Positions 45,171 to 58,478 are shown, numbered from the stretch's first letter. The stretch: DNA of 64,000 bases from Acanthacorydalis orientalis (GCA_034766995.1 CM068315.1:19620010-19684009), one strand, 5' to 3'. A program made the numbers and translations. The notes: generated by a model from the sequence alone, not told the origin.

Positions 45171-45455
45171 TTGTAAACATTTTATAATCATCTTCATACA
45201 TTGCTACAGAGATAAAATTACATACAAATTACACAAATAACACCCGCATGCTTACATACGGACAAATTAAAACTACTGTTGTTTTCACAGTTTTTAATTT
45301 AGAAAAATCTGCAGTTTTTCTGTATCAAAGTGCTAAGAAGATAATAGCGTCGTCATTGAAATGCGCAGTAGCAACAAACAAAAATTATCAATAATCAATT
45401 ATTAAATATTTTGATCAGAAAAATTTCTTTGACTTCGAAATGGTTTGAATGAAAA
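45171..45455 (+). repeat. Unclassified repeat R, reference copy
   Basis: Starts at the GA run with TTGTAAACATTTTATAATC. The core 45310-45455 holds TTTTTCTGTATCAAAGTGCT, CATTGAAATGCGCAGTAGC, AACAAAAATTATCAATAATC and TTTTGATCAGAAAAATTTC. No open frame of interest. At least five other copies lie in the window. Confidence 0.6.
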
Positions 45456-45630
45456 AAATCATTTAAGAAAAATCGTAAACTTTTATTTATTTTTAGCTAA
45501 TTTAGCTGTTTATAATTCCTACATCATATCTTATATCGATTTATACACCAAATAACAAGAATGGGATTTTTGCAAATGATCCGTAATTTCTAAAACAGGA
45601 AAATAAAAAAGTTTGACAAATGGACGCATT

Positions 45631-45658
45631 AACCGCAATTAGTTTTTTACCAACCTAA
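45631..45658. repeat. Solo Hsmar1-like mariner terminus
   Basis: AACCGCAATTAGTTTTTTAC then CAACCTAA matches the right inverted repeat of the Hsmar1-like copies (compare 60050-60069). No partner or coding nearby. Confidence 0.6.
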
Positions 45659-45895
45659 TATTAACAACTGAAAAACAAATAAGAAAGGAATCTATGGATA
45701 ATTTAATGACTCTGTGGCTAGATTCACGTTCATAATTGAATTTTTCACTTAACCCACAAACTATAAGAATAATCTAATCAAAAATAGTAAATAATCGATT
45801 ATAGATCATTTTCTATTATTTATCATCGAAATTATATGAATAACAATCAAAAAGATGATAATGCACAATGCGCTAACAATAAAGTACAAAAAAAG

Positions 45896-46605
45896 ATTTT
45901 TCTGTGCGTCGACTTTCTGAAGATATCAGCATTGAGATCGAAAGTCGCATAATCTACAAATACAATCAAACACGATCAATAATAATTTATTAAATATTAG
46001 ATTGGTAGAAAAATAATTTCGGTTTATGACCTTCAAATTCATATACATTTTTCCATTTGTGGTGTAGAACTTTTGGATGACTAAAACCTAACTTTTGTGT
46101 AAGCTCTCGAATTCTTGTGCATTTTCTGATTGAACTGACGCGTTCAGTTGATCGTTATGAACTGAAGAATGACGCCTGAGACCTTTTTCATCTTCAAGAC
46201 TCTCACCCTCGGCACAAAATTTTTGGAAACACCATTACACCGTACGTTCTTTAACAGTAGACACCAAAAGCATCGTTTAGTTTACGGACAGTTTCTGCTG
46301 CTAGAGATAGTATCTCACCAGTTTTGAACTCATATAAAAAAATTGCTCGTATTTACTTCTTTTTCATCTTTTATTCAACAGCCCAATTTGAAATAAAATT
46401 AATAATAAAACCAAAGTTAATTTTGTCAAAATACATATAGAAAAATAGATTTTAAATTGATAATAACATGAACACGACGAAATGACACTTTCATTGGAAA
46501 AAAATTAAGGTTTTAATTAAAAAAAAATACCGTAATTATTTTCCTAACAATCTAATATTTTTGACCAGAAAAATTGTAATTTTTGAGGTGAAAAAGAATC
46601 CATTT
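45896..46605 (+). repeat. Repeat R copy interrupted by a mariner derivative
   Basis: Left part 45896-45996 matches the R core (TTTTTCTGTG, GAAGATATCAGCATTGAGAT, CAATAATAATTTATTAAATA). The right part from 46556 continues the repeat (TATTTTTGACCAGAAAAATT). The mariner at 45997-46555 sits between, flanked by TA. Confidence 0.55.
45997..46555 (-). mobile_element. Hsmar1-like mariner deletion derivative, copy 3
   Basis: Termini TTAGATTGGTAGAAAAATAA and ...CCTAACAATCTAA with TA flanks. Minus-strand remains of the DNA-binding domain only (FGV/KERTVQ-like near 46250, KLGFSHPKV-like near 46085). The deletion has removed a little more of the sequence after the helix-turn-helix than in copy 1. Catalytic domain absent. 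Confidence 0.8.
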
Positions 46606-47451
46606 GTAAAAATGTAAATTTATATATAGACTTTTCTCGATTATAATGTATGATTATATATATATATAGTTTATAATATTTATTCAAAAATATTTGAGGA
46701 TATACTCTGAATTTAGTAGATAAAAAAATGTCAATAGCTTCAGTAAAATGCTAACTAATTGTCTAAACATGTAAGCCGCCGTACACAGGTGTTCCATTCA
46801 TCACCGCAGTTATTATCCCATGTTTATTTCGTGTAAATATTTAGATATTAGTGTATCTGACTGAGGGTCTCACGTGAGAAAAGAACTCCATGAGACACCT
46901 GTTTTTTCGTCTAGATGTTTGATAAGAAATCTTGTTTAGTTTTATCTACAAAAGGTACGATAAATTGACGAAACTACATTACTGTTATGCAGAAGATCAT
47001 AACTTGATCTTCTCAAGATTTCATAACAGATAATCTCAATTTGCACGTATAGTTAATATGTACCGTGTACAAATATTTGCAAAAGAGAAATAATTTGTAT
47101 TATTGGAATAAACAAAGCACGGCAATATAAAAGATTATAGTGTTTCTAGGGATGTTTTCATATCATTCACAAAACATTGCAAGTTCTTTAATATCAATAT
47201 TATGTCACTTTTTCTTAAGTCAACTTAACGATAACAGAATAAGATACAAAAGTAATATTTAAGAAAATGTTTTGCATAGCAAGAAGTATTAAAAATGAAT
47301 TATGTAAAACTAAATATGTATAACACATTTCGCTAATTAATAATACTGGGCAACAAAAATTAATACCAGGTATTTCATTTATTTTGTGTTATGAAAAGAT
47401 AAAAGAACAATAATACAGCAATATCGTCCAATTAATATGAAACTGAATGCA

Positions 47452-47498
<47 letters not shown>

Positions 47499-47649
47499 AT
47501 TCTGTTTATCCATATTCATTCTTAATTTTATTCATTTGTTTCTACCTAGATCTTATCTCACAATCTAGAAATAATAACAGATATATTATATTCTAATATT
47601 TATGTATTTTTTTTACAAAAAAACGATAAAATACTAGACTTTTAAACAC
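46606..47649. other. AT-rich intergenic DNA with (TA)n at 47457-47496
   Basis: ACAGGTGT and ACACCTGT at 46786 and 46897 face each other, a possible tiny MITE but unsupported. Nothing else seen. Confidence 0.35.
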
Positions 47650-47860
47650 GATTATTATTTATCAATTGCTTTTTGATAAACAGCACTAAATGATTATAAA
47701 AATGTAGTAATGAATCAAAAAAAAGATTTGAAATATTTTCAGCTTATATTTTAAAAAACAAACTGAAGTAATAATAGAAAACAATGTAATTTATTAATTT
47801 TATTAGGGGCATACATTATTTATTAATTGCGTTTTTATAAACAGTACTGAATTAATTATA

Positions 47861-47953
<93 letters not shown>

Positions 47954-48058
47954 GAATCAAAAAATCACATTTAAAATATTTTCATCCTATATTTTAAAAA
48001 ACAAATTGAAGTAATAATAGAAAAAAATATAATTTATTAATCTTAGTAGGGGAGAATA
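47650..48058 (+). repeat. Tandem duplication, two units, with TA tract expanded in unit 2
   Basis: Unit 1 (about 47650-47811) and unit 2 (about 47812-48058) share ATAAACAG.ACT, AATGAATCAAAAAA, TATTTTAAAAAACAAA and TGAAGTAATAATAGAAAA in the same order. In unit 1 the middle is a short AAAATGTAGT; in unit 2 the same place holds nearly 90 bases of (TA)n (47862-47950). Confidence 0.8.
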
Positions 48059-48427
48059 CATCACAATTTTGCCACTGATCATTGCATATTTACTATTTGC
48101 TATAATATATTAAAAAAAACACACACACAAGCAAAAAACTACTTCATTAATTTGTTTACTTCAATTGAATTTTGTAAAATTACTGTTTTTGCATTTTACT
48201 ACGATCGTCTTCAGCTCTGATCCATTTTTCTATTAACTAAATATTACTCAGTATCACAAACAACACAACATTTATCAAAAGTTGAAGCCAAGCATAGAAT
48301 CTATCAGTTCTGAAATAAATTTTCTATTGACTAAAAAACCAATCAGTTCCGTTCGCTCTTCTTCAGAATTTGGAAATATAAAATATCGAGCTTGAAACAA
48401 TTATTTTAAAATAAAAGTGCTATTTAT
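48059..48427. other. AT-rich intergenic DNA
   Basis: Nothing recognised. Confidence 0.4.
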
Positions 48428-48709
48428 TTGAGTCATAAATTTTTATCAGCTATGCATTTAATGCCTAAATTAGGTTTATTAAAACTAAACTATACACCAT
48501 TATTTGCAAGAAGTGAGACAACCGATGTGATAACAGAAATTATTCACTGGGAACCAAGGAATATAAAAAGATCAAGAAAGAGACCAATGAATAGGTGGGA
48601 TAAGTTGATTAAAAATTTTATTAGAAATCAGTGGAAAACAGAGGCATTCAATCGCACAAAATGGAAAATGTATTTATTTATAATTTGCAACTGCATATAC
48701 TTTATTTAA
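48428..48709 (+). pseudogene. LINE 3' coding relic
   Basis: Translation shows RNIKRSRKRPMNRWDKLIKN then QWKTEAFNRTKWK, matching the tail of many insect LINE reverse transcriptases (pattern GRPxxRWxDxL ... W ... A.DR..WK). Only about 50 residues are recognisable, upstream residues are not, and no terminus or target duplication was found. Confidence 0.5.
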
Positions 48710-49009
48710 TATTATTTTTATTAATTCAGTTAATAGTATAATTAAAAATATAGTAATGACTACATTAAATGATAATATGATAAAATCCATCACTCGCACT
48801 CTGTTATCTTTTTGAAACATGAAGAATGTTTTTTTCTTGTAATTTTTACATCCCTAAGATATGTAAAGGTTTCACTGTATTCACTTGTTTTATTAAAATG
48901 AAAAAAAAATATTGAAAACTATGTAAAGGCAAATTTGCATTTACTTAATAGTATCGACATATTAATTCCAGTAGATGGAAGTGTTAATGTTGTATGTCGA
49001 CGATGTTAC

Positions 49010-49190
49010 ACGAGAATTTTCGTTATCTTTTATATAAAAACCCGAATTTCTCGTCACTTTGTCCTGCGGAAAAAAGACGGGTACCTATGGTGACGAGAAA
49101 TGTTTGGTTTGTCAGCTCGTATGTTTTAAGTTTAATTCATTAATTTCGTTCTTAGGTATTTTTTATGTTTAAATATATTATGCTGTAGAA
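49010..49190 (+). repeat. Unclassified repeat H, copy 1, with terminal hairpin
   Basis: Contains perfect 12-base arms ATTTCTCGTCAC and GTGACGAGAAAT about 30 bases apart (49044-49111), followed by TTAAGTTTAATTCATTAAT and TTCGTTCTTAGGTATTTT. A second copy in opposite orientation lies at 55745-55925. No open frame. Confidence 0.6.
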
Positions 49191-49973
49191 ACCAATAAGC
49201 AGTTTTTTCTTTCTATTTTCCATTCAATTTTGATGGGATATACACTAGTTATGATATATGGCATTTGGTATAAATTAATATCAAATAAACCCTGTTGTGA
49301 AATGTAAAAACGGTTGGAACACCCGGTATATAAAAGTACGCTTACATTAAACCAGTTAAAATCATTACAAATGAATACGAAATGATTCCTCACTCACAAC
49401 TTTCAACATATTCAAGTACCATTAATACAAACGATTAAAAACACGATCTGCATAACACACATTCATTCCGTTATGATATATATGATCACGCACACATGCG
49501 CATACACACACAGCAACGAACGTACACACTTGTCGAAACAAGTCTTCCGGTAACGCAAAACCTAACATTTGTTTGAGTGTCTATCAGCGCCCTAACAGAA
49601 ACTTTCAACGCCCATTGTAGTATACAAAATCATATATTCGCAATTATCCTGTAGTTGTATGTAACTATGTAAAGGTGAACACCCACAGTCCTTTTTCTCC
49701 ATATATGTTGATGTGTATGAATATACAAATATATATAAAGTACTGTTGAACGTAACGTAAATGGATAATTTATTGTGATTAAGTTGTTAACTCTTGAAAA
49801 GTACGATAGTTCATTAAACACAGAAACGAATTATTTTATTGAATGAAGAAAAATATAATTTATATAGCTCGTATGTATCTCGAAATGGATTATAATATTG
49901 TTAATGAAATAAAAAAGAAGATTAAATGATATTCTATAATTAATGTTTTGAATGATAAATTATATACATATAC

Positions 49974-49977
<4 letters not shown>
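49191..49977. other. Intergenic DNA, nothing recognised
   Basis: A CA-rich stretch at 49488-49515 and a less AT-rich part to 49620. No domain seen. Confidence 0.4.
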
Positions 49978-50037
<60 letters not shown>

Positions 50038-50121
50038 ACAATTATTATTATTAAATAAATGAGAAACAGAAATTACTATTTTCTAAAGGTATCTCTTTCT
50101 CTCTTTCTTTCTCTTTCTCTT

Positions 50122-50182
<61 letters not shown>
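49978..50182. repeat. Microsatellites: (TA)n and (CT)n(TA)n
   Basis: (TA)n at 49978-50034, then after a 55-base spacer (CT)n at 50092-50144 running into (TA)n to 50182. A further (TA)n tract lies at 50370-50411. Confidence 0.95.
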
Positions 50183-50184
<2 letters not shown>

Positions 50185-50364
50185 CATAAAATTTAAAAAA
50201 ATATACACTTTTAAAAAAAACGTATAGAAATTTTGTATTAAATTATTATTAACGATGGCACCCCAAGTTACAAGAAATTTTCGCAAAAAACTTTGATACG
50301 AAATGTTCGACTTTGTAAAACAACTGCGTTGCAATCTATTTGCGAAAATGATTATGTAGACATA

Positions 50365-50413
<49 letters not shown>

Positions 50414-50526
50414 CTGTATACAGTAACACCTCAAATTACGTAAGTAATGCGTTCCGTAAACCTTTAAGTAACTTGAACTTTTCATAAGTCGAATATGTAA
50501 ATTACTTAAGTGTAACTGCATAATAC

Positions 50527-50784
50527 ATAGTTTTTCAATACATATATTTCTTTATTTAGTATTCTCTCGACACGAAAATATGAAAAGAAGTAGATACTGA
50601 GTTTCAGCGGCGTCTGTAACTGTTTTTATTCTGTTATTTTAATTTCTGACAGGCTTCTGTAAGGAAGCGAGACTTCCCGAGTAGTCTTGATCAGCCGAGG
50701 GAAGGCATAATGGACTTCGAGTCTAAGTGCCGGGAGGCAAGATAGCTTCCTCCCCCCTCAAATATAATCTATCTATCTATCTAT
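50527..50784 (+). mobile_element. LINE 3' end with (ATCT)n tail
   Basis: Ends GATAGCTTCCTCCCCCCTCA then AATATAATCTATCTATC, the same 3' terminus as the LINE at 62761-63520. CTGCATAATA occurs at 50517-50526 and 50785-50794, a likely 10-bp target duplication. No coding left. Confidence 0.65.
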
Positions 50785-50835
50785 CTGCATAATAAACTGC
50801 AATATTTATTATTATTATATGTATGTATATTATTT

Positions 50836-51620
50836 ACAGTATTCTGCAAAACAGAATCAATAAATTCTACTTAAACATTTAATTGTATTTATCTGTTCTT
50901 CCAATTAGTTTACAATGATATTAGTAATACATACTTATATACTGTTGAAATAAGAACAAAATGATACATTTTCAAAAATAATAATAATTAACTTATATTA
51001 AAATGGTAACAAAAACAAATAACTGCAATATATGAGAGTGTGCAAAACTAAAGCAACAAATCTAGTACTTTGTGTAAAAGTAACTGAGCACATCTTCGTA
51101 GAATTGATGAAATTAAATTTAAAATTCGTGATTTTTGATAAGTTTTCCCATTCATTTTTTAATACTTGAAACAGTTCTCGGTTGTTTCTGAAGCGTTCGC
51201 TCGCAACTCGAATCCCAAAGAGATTTTCAATGAGATTCAAATCTGATGATTGTGCCGGCGAATCAAGAACTAGAACTCAATTATCTTTTAACCAATCCTT
51301 TACCAACCACGATGTGTGTTTCGAGTCATTCTCGTATTGAAACACCCATTGAAACGGCATTTTTCACTCAGCATGTGGAATCATTTGTGTTTCTAAAATG
51401 TTTTTATATATGAAAAGAACCATTTTTCCCCCAATTTCGTAAAAAGGACCAACACAGTAGGCTAAAAAATATGTGAAAATAATCAGTCTACTACGTCCAT
51501 GCTTGGTTGTGACTGATTTGAGAAGTTACATGCCAGCGAAGAGACACTTCTGGGAAGAAAACATTTACATAAAAGGTTTGTATTTTCAAAGAAACGACAT
51601 CTTTCTTAAAAACCTCATTT
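50836..51620 (-). mobile_element. Tc1-like element copy b, transposase pseudogene
   Basis: 3' terminus ACAGTATTCTGCAAAAC and following 3' untranslated sequence match 27009. Minus-strand coding in pieces: YCVGPFYEIGGKMVLFIYK, NILETQMIPHAE, QWVFQYENDSKHTS (second catalytic Asp read as Glu here), then IENLFGIRVASERFRNNREL and FQVLKNEWENL. The 5' end of the element is missing. More decayed than copy a. Confidence 0.75.
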
Positions 51621-51745
51621 CAATGCATAAAAGATCAATTGAACTTCTTGTTTCAGTTGAACAACTTGTCAATTGAACCAGTTGTATTTTTCAAGATTTA
51701 TTACGTAACTAAGTCGTTTATTACATAACTCGGGGAGTTACTGTA

Positions 51746-52749
<1,004 letters not shown>

Positions 52750-52977
52750 ATATATTTTAAAACTTAGAGGATAAAACTAGTAATAAGGCCATGAAAATAA
52801 TATTCTATGGCACCGGTCGACACAGACGGGCACATCCGATGAGCAAGTATGACGCTTAAGTTACTGTCACGCCTAGAGTCCCTATCTCATTCATCTTCTA
52901 CGGATTTTCACTAGAAAACTCAGTAGCCATTTCCCATTAATGAAACGTTGTGGTATAGAAAAATATGAACATTTTAA

Positions 52978-53100
52978 TTTTTTCTGTACTTGAGCGCTTT
53001 GAAGATGATGATGTTGTCGTCAAAATGCTCATACCAACAATCAAAAAGAATCAATAATGAGAATGAATATTTTTTATCGGAGAAATTTTGTCGTGGTTTG
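52978..53100 (+). repeat. Unclassified repeat R, copy
   Basis: TTTTTTCTGTACTTGAGCGC, GAAGATGATGATGTTGTCGT, CAAAATGCTCATACCAACAA and TCAAAAAGAATCAATAATGA follow the R core in order, then ATATTTTTTATCGGAGAAAT. Confidence 0.55.
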
Positions 53101-53235
53101 TGCGATGAAAAAAGAATTCAGTTGTGAAAACACATTGTGCTCATTAACTTTAGTAAAACATCTCGGTAGGATAAGAATTAGATACTGTTACTAATTTATC
53201 AAGAAATAAAATTGAACTCTAAGCCATATTTATGT

Positions 53236-53237
<2 letters not shown>

Positions 53238-53309
<72 letters not shown>
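53238..53309. repeat. (TA)n microsatellite
   Basis: About 70 bases of uninterrupted TA. Confidence 0.95.
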
Positions 53310-53312
<3 letters not shown>

Positions 53313-53618
53313 AAGTTGAAATTTGTTTGCATCGCAAATTTTATCAAATATTTTTTTCAATTTTAACTCTGTTAAAATCAATATTTTCAATTAATAAAAA
53401 TACTTTTTATATAAAGTATCCGGTTAAGAAAAGTTTAAAATTTTTAGTAATAAGGAAAAATGTTTATAAACTAAATATACAGTAAAGTGATATTTATTAG
53501 TAATTTCTTTAATACATTTAACCTATGATGTACACAGTTTCTAAGAGTATAAAGAAACAAATGTGGAAATACTTTTTGAACTCGTCCTCTCTGTCTGCCC
53601 CTTTATATTATACGTCTG

Positions 53619-53663
<45 letters not shown>

Positions 53664-53685
53664 GCATACATGCATTCATACATAC

Positions 53686-53762
<77 letters not shown>
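53619..53762. repeat. Compound (CT)n-(TA)n-(CATA)n-(TA)n microsatellite
   Basis: CT dinucleotides, TA, then ATACATACATACATACATA, then TA to 53762. Confidence 0.95.
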
Positions 53763-53765
<3 letters not shown>

Positions 53766-54188
53766 CATACTATATTGTGAAAATAAAGTTGTACGGGATA
53801 TGTGCTGTAACAACGTCCAACCAATTTGTCTCATGTGTCGGCCACTGATTGCATTAGGCTAGCTGACACTCCGCAGATGTCACTGTTTTACTTCATTTTA
53901 TTACACTGGCCCGAGCGGTGTTTATTTATTTCAAACGTGGGGGTGATACTATTTTCTTTTTAAGTGGAACTAAAAATATATTTGCGCCATTTTCGCGGTG
54001 TTTTACATGATATTTAGGTATAAAGCGTTTTTCTTTGCATTTTTTATACAAGCTTATATTAATGATTAAACAAACCGTCGAATGGCAAACAGAAATTTAC
54101 TGAAAAATTCGAGAAAACTAAAAACTGTAACAGAATTTGATGAAAAAACTAATTTTTCAACAAACTTCTTTCCGGTATTTTCTAAATA

Positions 54189-55246
54189 TTAGGTCGATAG
54201 GAAAATAATTGCGGTTTTTGTTTTCTTAATTCTAACCTTAATTTTATTTCATTGAAATTGTCATTTCATTGTGTTCAAGTTAATATCATTTTAAAGTGCA
54301 TTTTCGGTCAGTATTTTGGTAACATCGACTTTGATTGTATTAATAATTTTTCTTCAAATTGGGCTATTGAATTAAAGATGGGAAGGAACAAATAAGAGCA
54401 ATTTTTATATGAGTTGACGACGGGCGGTAAAGCAGCAGAACAGTGAAAGAGTTCTAGTTCATCTAAAAACAGCTAGGAAAATACAAAAAAGCTTAACAAT
54501 TTGATGCCGCAAGAACTGAACGAAAATCAAAATAATCACCGTTACGAAATTTGTTCTACACTTCGTTTACCCAAGAGAAACGATCCATTTCTCGATCGTA
54601 TTGTAACGTGTGACGAAAAGTGGATCCCTTATGACAACAGAAAGTGGTCTGCATAATGGTTGGACAACAATGAAGGCCCAAAGCATTTCACGAAATCGAA
54701 ATTACACCAAAAGAACATTATGGTGATTGTTTGGTGATCTGCGCTCGGTATAATCCACTACAATTTTTTTGAATCCTGGCGAAACCATTACAGTTGAGAA
54801 TTATTGTCAAGAAATCGACAAAATACACCAAATACTGCGACGTATGATCCCCGCACTGGTCAACTGAAAAGGTAAAAGCCTGCTATATGACCACATATCG
54901 CACGATTGACCCTCCAAAACATGAATGATTTGGGTTATGAAGCATTGCCTTATCCATCATACTCACCAGACATCTTACCAACAGATTATCACTTATTTAA
55001 GAATTTCAACAACTTCTCACGGGGTAAGGTCTTCAATAACCGAGCTACTGCTGAAAGTGCATTTAGAGATTTTATCAACTCTAGAACTCCCGAATTTTAC
55101 ATCACCAGAATAAATAAAGTTGTAATTTATTGGCAAAAATGTGTCGATTATAATGGTGCTTATTGCGATTAATAAAATTAATTAGCTGAGAAAAATGTAT
55201 GTGAATTTTAAGGTCATAAATTCCAATTATTTTTCTATTAACATAA
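54189..55246 (+). mobile_element. Hsmar1-like mariner, catalytic domain kept, DNA-binding domain lost (copy 6)
   Basis: Left terminus TTAGGTCGATAGGAAAATAA after TA; right end decayed (ATTGGAATTT reversed). The plus strand starts MGRNK at about 54379 but loses nearly the whole helix-turn-helix region between KAAEQ and LKTARK. Then follow remains of CDEKWIPYDNRKW (first Asp near 54612), PGETITVENYCQEIDKI, a degraded LLYDHISHD with the second Asp (near 54890), and a clean frame 54906-55172 ending PTDYHLFKNFNNFSRGK (third Asp) ... YWQKCVDYNGAYCD. That C-terminus resembles Hsmar1/SETMAR and the cecropia group. Stops and frameshifts before 54906 inactivate it. Confidence 0.85.
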
Positions 55247-55744
55247 TATTACTCGACCAAATGTAGCAGCTTATCAATTTATATAAATATAGCACTACTT
55301 ATAATAATTTTTATTGAAAATTAATAAAAATACATTTTAGGATAACTGAAATATTTACCATAAGTTAATAAACATTTCATCAAAGTAAATAACGATTTAC
55401 TTTATGATGTATCTCAAATTACATACTAGTAGATTACATTTGTTGTATATATATATATATATATATATATATTGTGAAAAAACTTGCAGTTACAAGAATT
55501 TTTTTATTTAAAATTATAATAAATAATAGAAAATATAAAATCGTTCGTAAAAAATTTTTTGTAGACAATTTTGTTTTTTACAGTAGAAATATAACTCAGA
55601 CACAAAATCTGAATAAAAATAATTAAGGTTAAGTGCGAAAAATATAATGTTTGTTATATTATAATAGTATAAATTTTTGTGTTATTTATTCCTACACTAG
55701 TATATAACACATCAAAATTGAAAGGAAAATAGAAATAAACATAG
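55247..55744. other. AT-rich intergenic DNA with (TA)n at 55447-55472
   Basis: Nothing else seen. Confidence 0.45.
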
Positions 55745-55925
55745 AAAGAAAAAACTGTCCATTAGTTTTTACAATATGATATATTTAAACATACAAAATA
55801 CCTAAGAACGAAACTTAATGAATTAAACTTGAATCCTATGAGCTGATGAAGCAAACATTTCTCGTCATCATAGATACTCGTCACTTTGTCCTGCGGACAA
55901 AGTGACGACAATTGTGTGTTTTTAT
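55745..55925 (-). repeat. Unclassified repeat H, copy 2, with perfect hairpin
   Basis: Reverse orientation relative to 49010-49190: AAAATACCTAAGAACGAAAC, TTAATGAATTAAACTTGAA and ACATTTCTCGTCATCATAGA match it in order. At 55886-55914 CGTCACTTTGTCC and GGACAAAGTGACG form a perfect 13-bp stem with a TGC loop. Confidence 0.6.
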
Positions 55926-56139
55926 TGTTATAAAAATGTTCATAAAATATAAAAGTTCTTTAAAAAACGCAAGTATTTAAGAAAAAATAATAAAAATGTA
56001 ATCACTATAATGCAGTAATTATTAAAAATAGTATAATTATGTAATGAGTTTGAAATTGTATACAAATTAATTTGCTACTCAGTAGAATTATTTGATAAAG
56101 ACTCCATAAAAATTACAAAAAAGATCTTGATAAATAAAA

Positions 56140-56189
<50 letters not shown>

Positions 56190-57423
56190 CATAATTGTAT
56201 TTATATAACAAATTTATTAAATCAATATTATTTTTAAAAATAAAACTTATATTTCACATTTCTGAAATTCTAAAATCGAATAAGAAATAAAATTCAACAA
56301 ACTCTGTTCTTAAAGTATGCTATGCTTTATAAACTGAGGAAATCAGTTCTTTGAACCTCCCAACTGATTGAAGTTGACAATAAATCAATACATCAAAATG
56401 TTTCATCTAAACTCAATTAATTAACTGAAAGTACAATGGAATTTATATTAAAATACTTTGATTATATATACAAAATATATCATATATGTTCATAAATCGA
56501 TCAGTTATTCTTAGAACAATTTGAACACATAAAAATGTATATACCATTTATAAAGAAATTTTGTAAATAAAATGTACAAATAATAAATTAATATAAATTC
56601 CTTTAAAAAATAAATGAAATAAGAATTATATTCATTTTTCGGTACATAGTCATTTTTTGTAAATAATATTTGGGTAATAATTGGTCCGATAACAAGAAAA
56701 TACATACGAGAATTTTATAAATAAAATTTGTTGTTTAAAATGAATACATTTAAACTTCAAAATGATTTCAAGTTTTTTAGAGTTTTTTAAACCATTTTAG
56801 AAAACTTCGCAACTTTAAATTTACAGTAAATTAATTATTATTTTTCACGACGTAATATACATTTTCGTCTAAAAATGAAAGAAATGTTGTTACTTCTGTT
56901 ATATAAAAATAATTATAGAGACATTGCGCACCTATAAGTATACCTGGTAGATTACTTAGACAGGCACCTCGATATGTGATTCAATTAGAGATCGGACAAC
57001 ACAAACTAAATCTTGAAATATTCCAAAAAATAAAAAAATACTGAATCAAACTATCAAGATTTCCAAAAAATATCCACTTCAAAATTTAGTTCTAAGAATT
57101 GAAAAGCGTAGACGGAAAAATCAAATATAGAAAAATATAACTGAGTTACAAAATTAATGTTTTCTAACAAAATTGATAACGAGAACATATGGGTGAATAA
57201 ATTTATAATAGATTTAAAAATAAATTCTTATACTTAGAGGAATGCAAAGAATAAAGTTTTAAATGTGATTTCGAAAGATAACACTGTTCTTATTCAAATA
57301 TTTGCAAAGAAATTGAAGTACATTGTGGATTAGAATGCTATCTAAATTTAACCAATACACCAATGAAATTTAAAAGAATAACTGCTCAACTCATATCAAT
57401 AAATGACTTAAAATTGTATTTTA
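55926..57423. other. AT-rich intergenic DNA with (TA)n at 56143-56182
   Basis: No gene or transposon terminus recognised. Confidence 0.45.
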
Positions 57424-57980
57424 TTAGGTTGGTAGAAAAATAATTACGGTGTATGGCCTTCAAATTTACATACATTTCTTAATTTAAGCGGTTTTAAGTG
57501 GTCCAGAACTGCTGGATTACTAAAGACTAACTTTTGTGCAAGCTTTCGAATTTGCGTGGTTTTGTTTCAAGTAACTCCTTCAGTTGGTCTTTATGAACTG
57601 AAGAAGGACGCCCGAAACCTTCTTCATGTTGAAGGCTCTCGTCACCAGCATGAAATTTTTGAAACCACTATTGCACTGTATGTTCCTTAAGAGTACTCAC
57701 ACCAAAAGCATCGTTTAGTTTACGAGCACTTTCTGCTGCTTGACCATCCATTTTGAACACATAAAAAATCCTCTTATTTGTTTCTTTTTCATGTTTAATT
57801 CAATAGTCCAACTTAAAGCAAAATTATTAATAAAATCAAAGTCGATGGTACCAAAATACAGACCGAAAAACGCACTTTCAAATGATGTTAACATGAACAC
57901 GATGAAATTACACCGTCATTGAAAAAATTAAGGTTAGAATTCATAAAACCAAAACCATATTTATTTTCCTATCGGCCTAA
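57424..57980 (-). mobile_element. Hsmar1-like mariner deletion derivative, copy 4
   Basis: Termini TTAGGTTGGTAGAAAAATAA and ...TATCGGCCTAA with TA on both sides. The minus strand holds the DNA-binding domain only: start region KKKQIRGFFMCSKWMVKQQK with a frameshift, KLNDAFGVSTLKEHTVQ, and QKLVFSNPAV near 57525, then the 3' end. It has the same overall deletion as copy 1. Confidence 0.85.
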
Positions 57981-58478
57981 TAACAAAAAATAAATTAGAT
58001 ACAAAATTATTACTAACTTATAATACCAAATCAGCAATATCGAAGAAATAGAAAACTTAGAGAACATTTACTTCGAGAACTCACATTACTAAAACATAAG
58101 AATACATCTCCTAGTAGATTGGAAATACACTGTTCAAGAGCTTCTAAAAATATGGAACTCTCAAGACCTGCGGAAACTATTTTTTTCTATGACAAATTAC
58201 TTAATAAATTTGCCCTCAATAACAAATAATAAAATAATAATCATAATGGAAATACACTAATATAAATTTCCATTTACAATTAGTTAAATACTTGATAAAT
58301 AAAAAATAAATACTACTATATTCAAATTAGGATCCAGATATAAATTGAATATAATTAATTAAGAAATTATATAGTAAGGAAAATATCAAGCATCACAATA
58401 TGTATAAAATGTATCATTATATAAATAGAACAATTATTAATGGGTGAATATGACCTAGTCCTTTAAGACCTAAGCTGA
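57981..58478. other. AT-rich intergenic DNA, nothing recognised
   Basis: No structure seen. Confidence 0.45.

Larger units (their letters stand above)
50421..51743. mobile_element. Tigger/pogo-like TIR element carrying nested insertions
   Basis: Termini CAGTAACACCTCAAATTACG and, reversed from the right end, CAGTAACTCCCCGAGTTATG, flanked by TA (50419-50420, 51744-51745). The subterminal phrase CATAAGTCGAATATG resembles Tigger termini. No Tigger transposase is visible inside; instead it holds a LINE tail (50527-50784) and a Tc1 (50836-51620). It is probably a non-autonomous element later used as a landing site. Confidence 0.6.

Noticed and set aside
44655..45176. Long Ile-Tyr open frames on both strands over microsatellites (also near 15.1, 28.4, 38.3, 50.3, 52.5 and 53.6 kb)
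   Set aside because: They translate TA dinucleotide repeats; no stop can occur within them, so their length carries no coding signal.
46776..46905. Possible tiny MITE with ACAGGTGT/ACACCTGT ends
   Set aside because: Only 12 of 14 terminal bases pair and no target duplication is visible.
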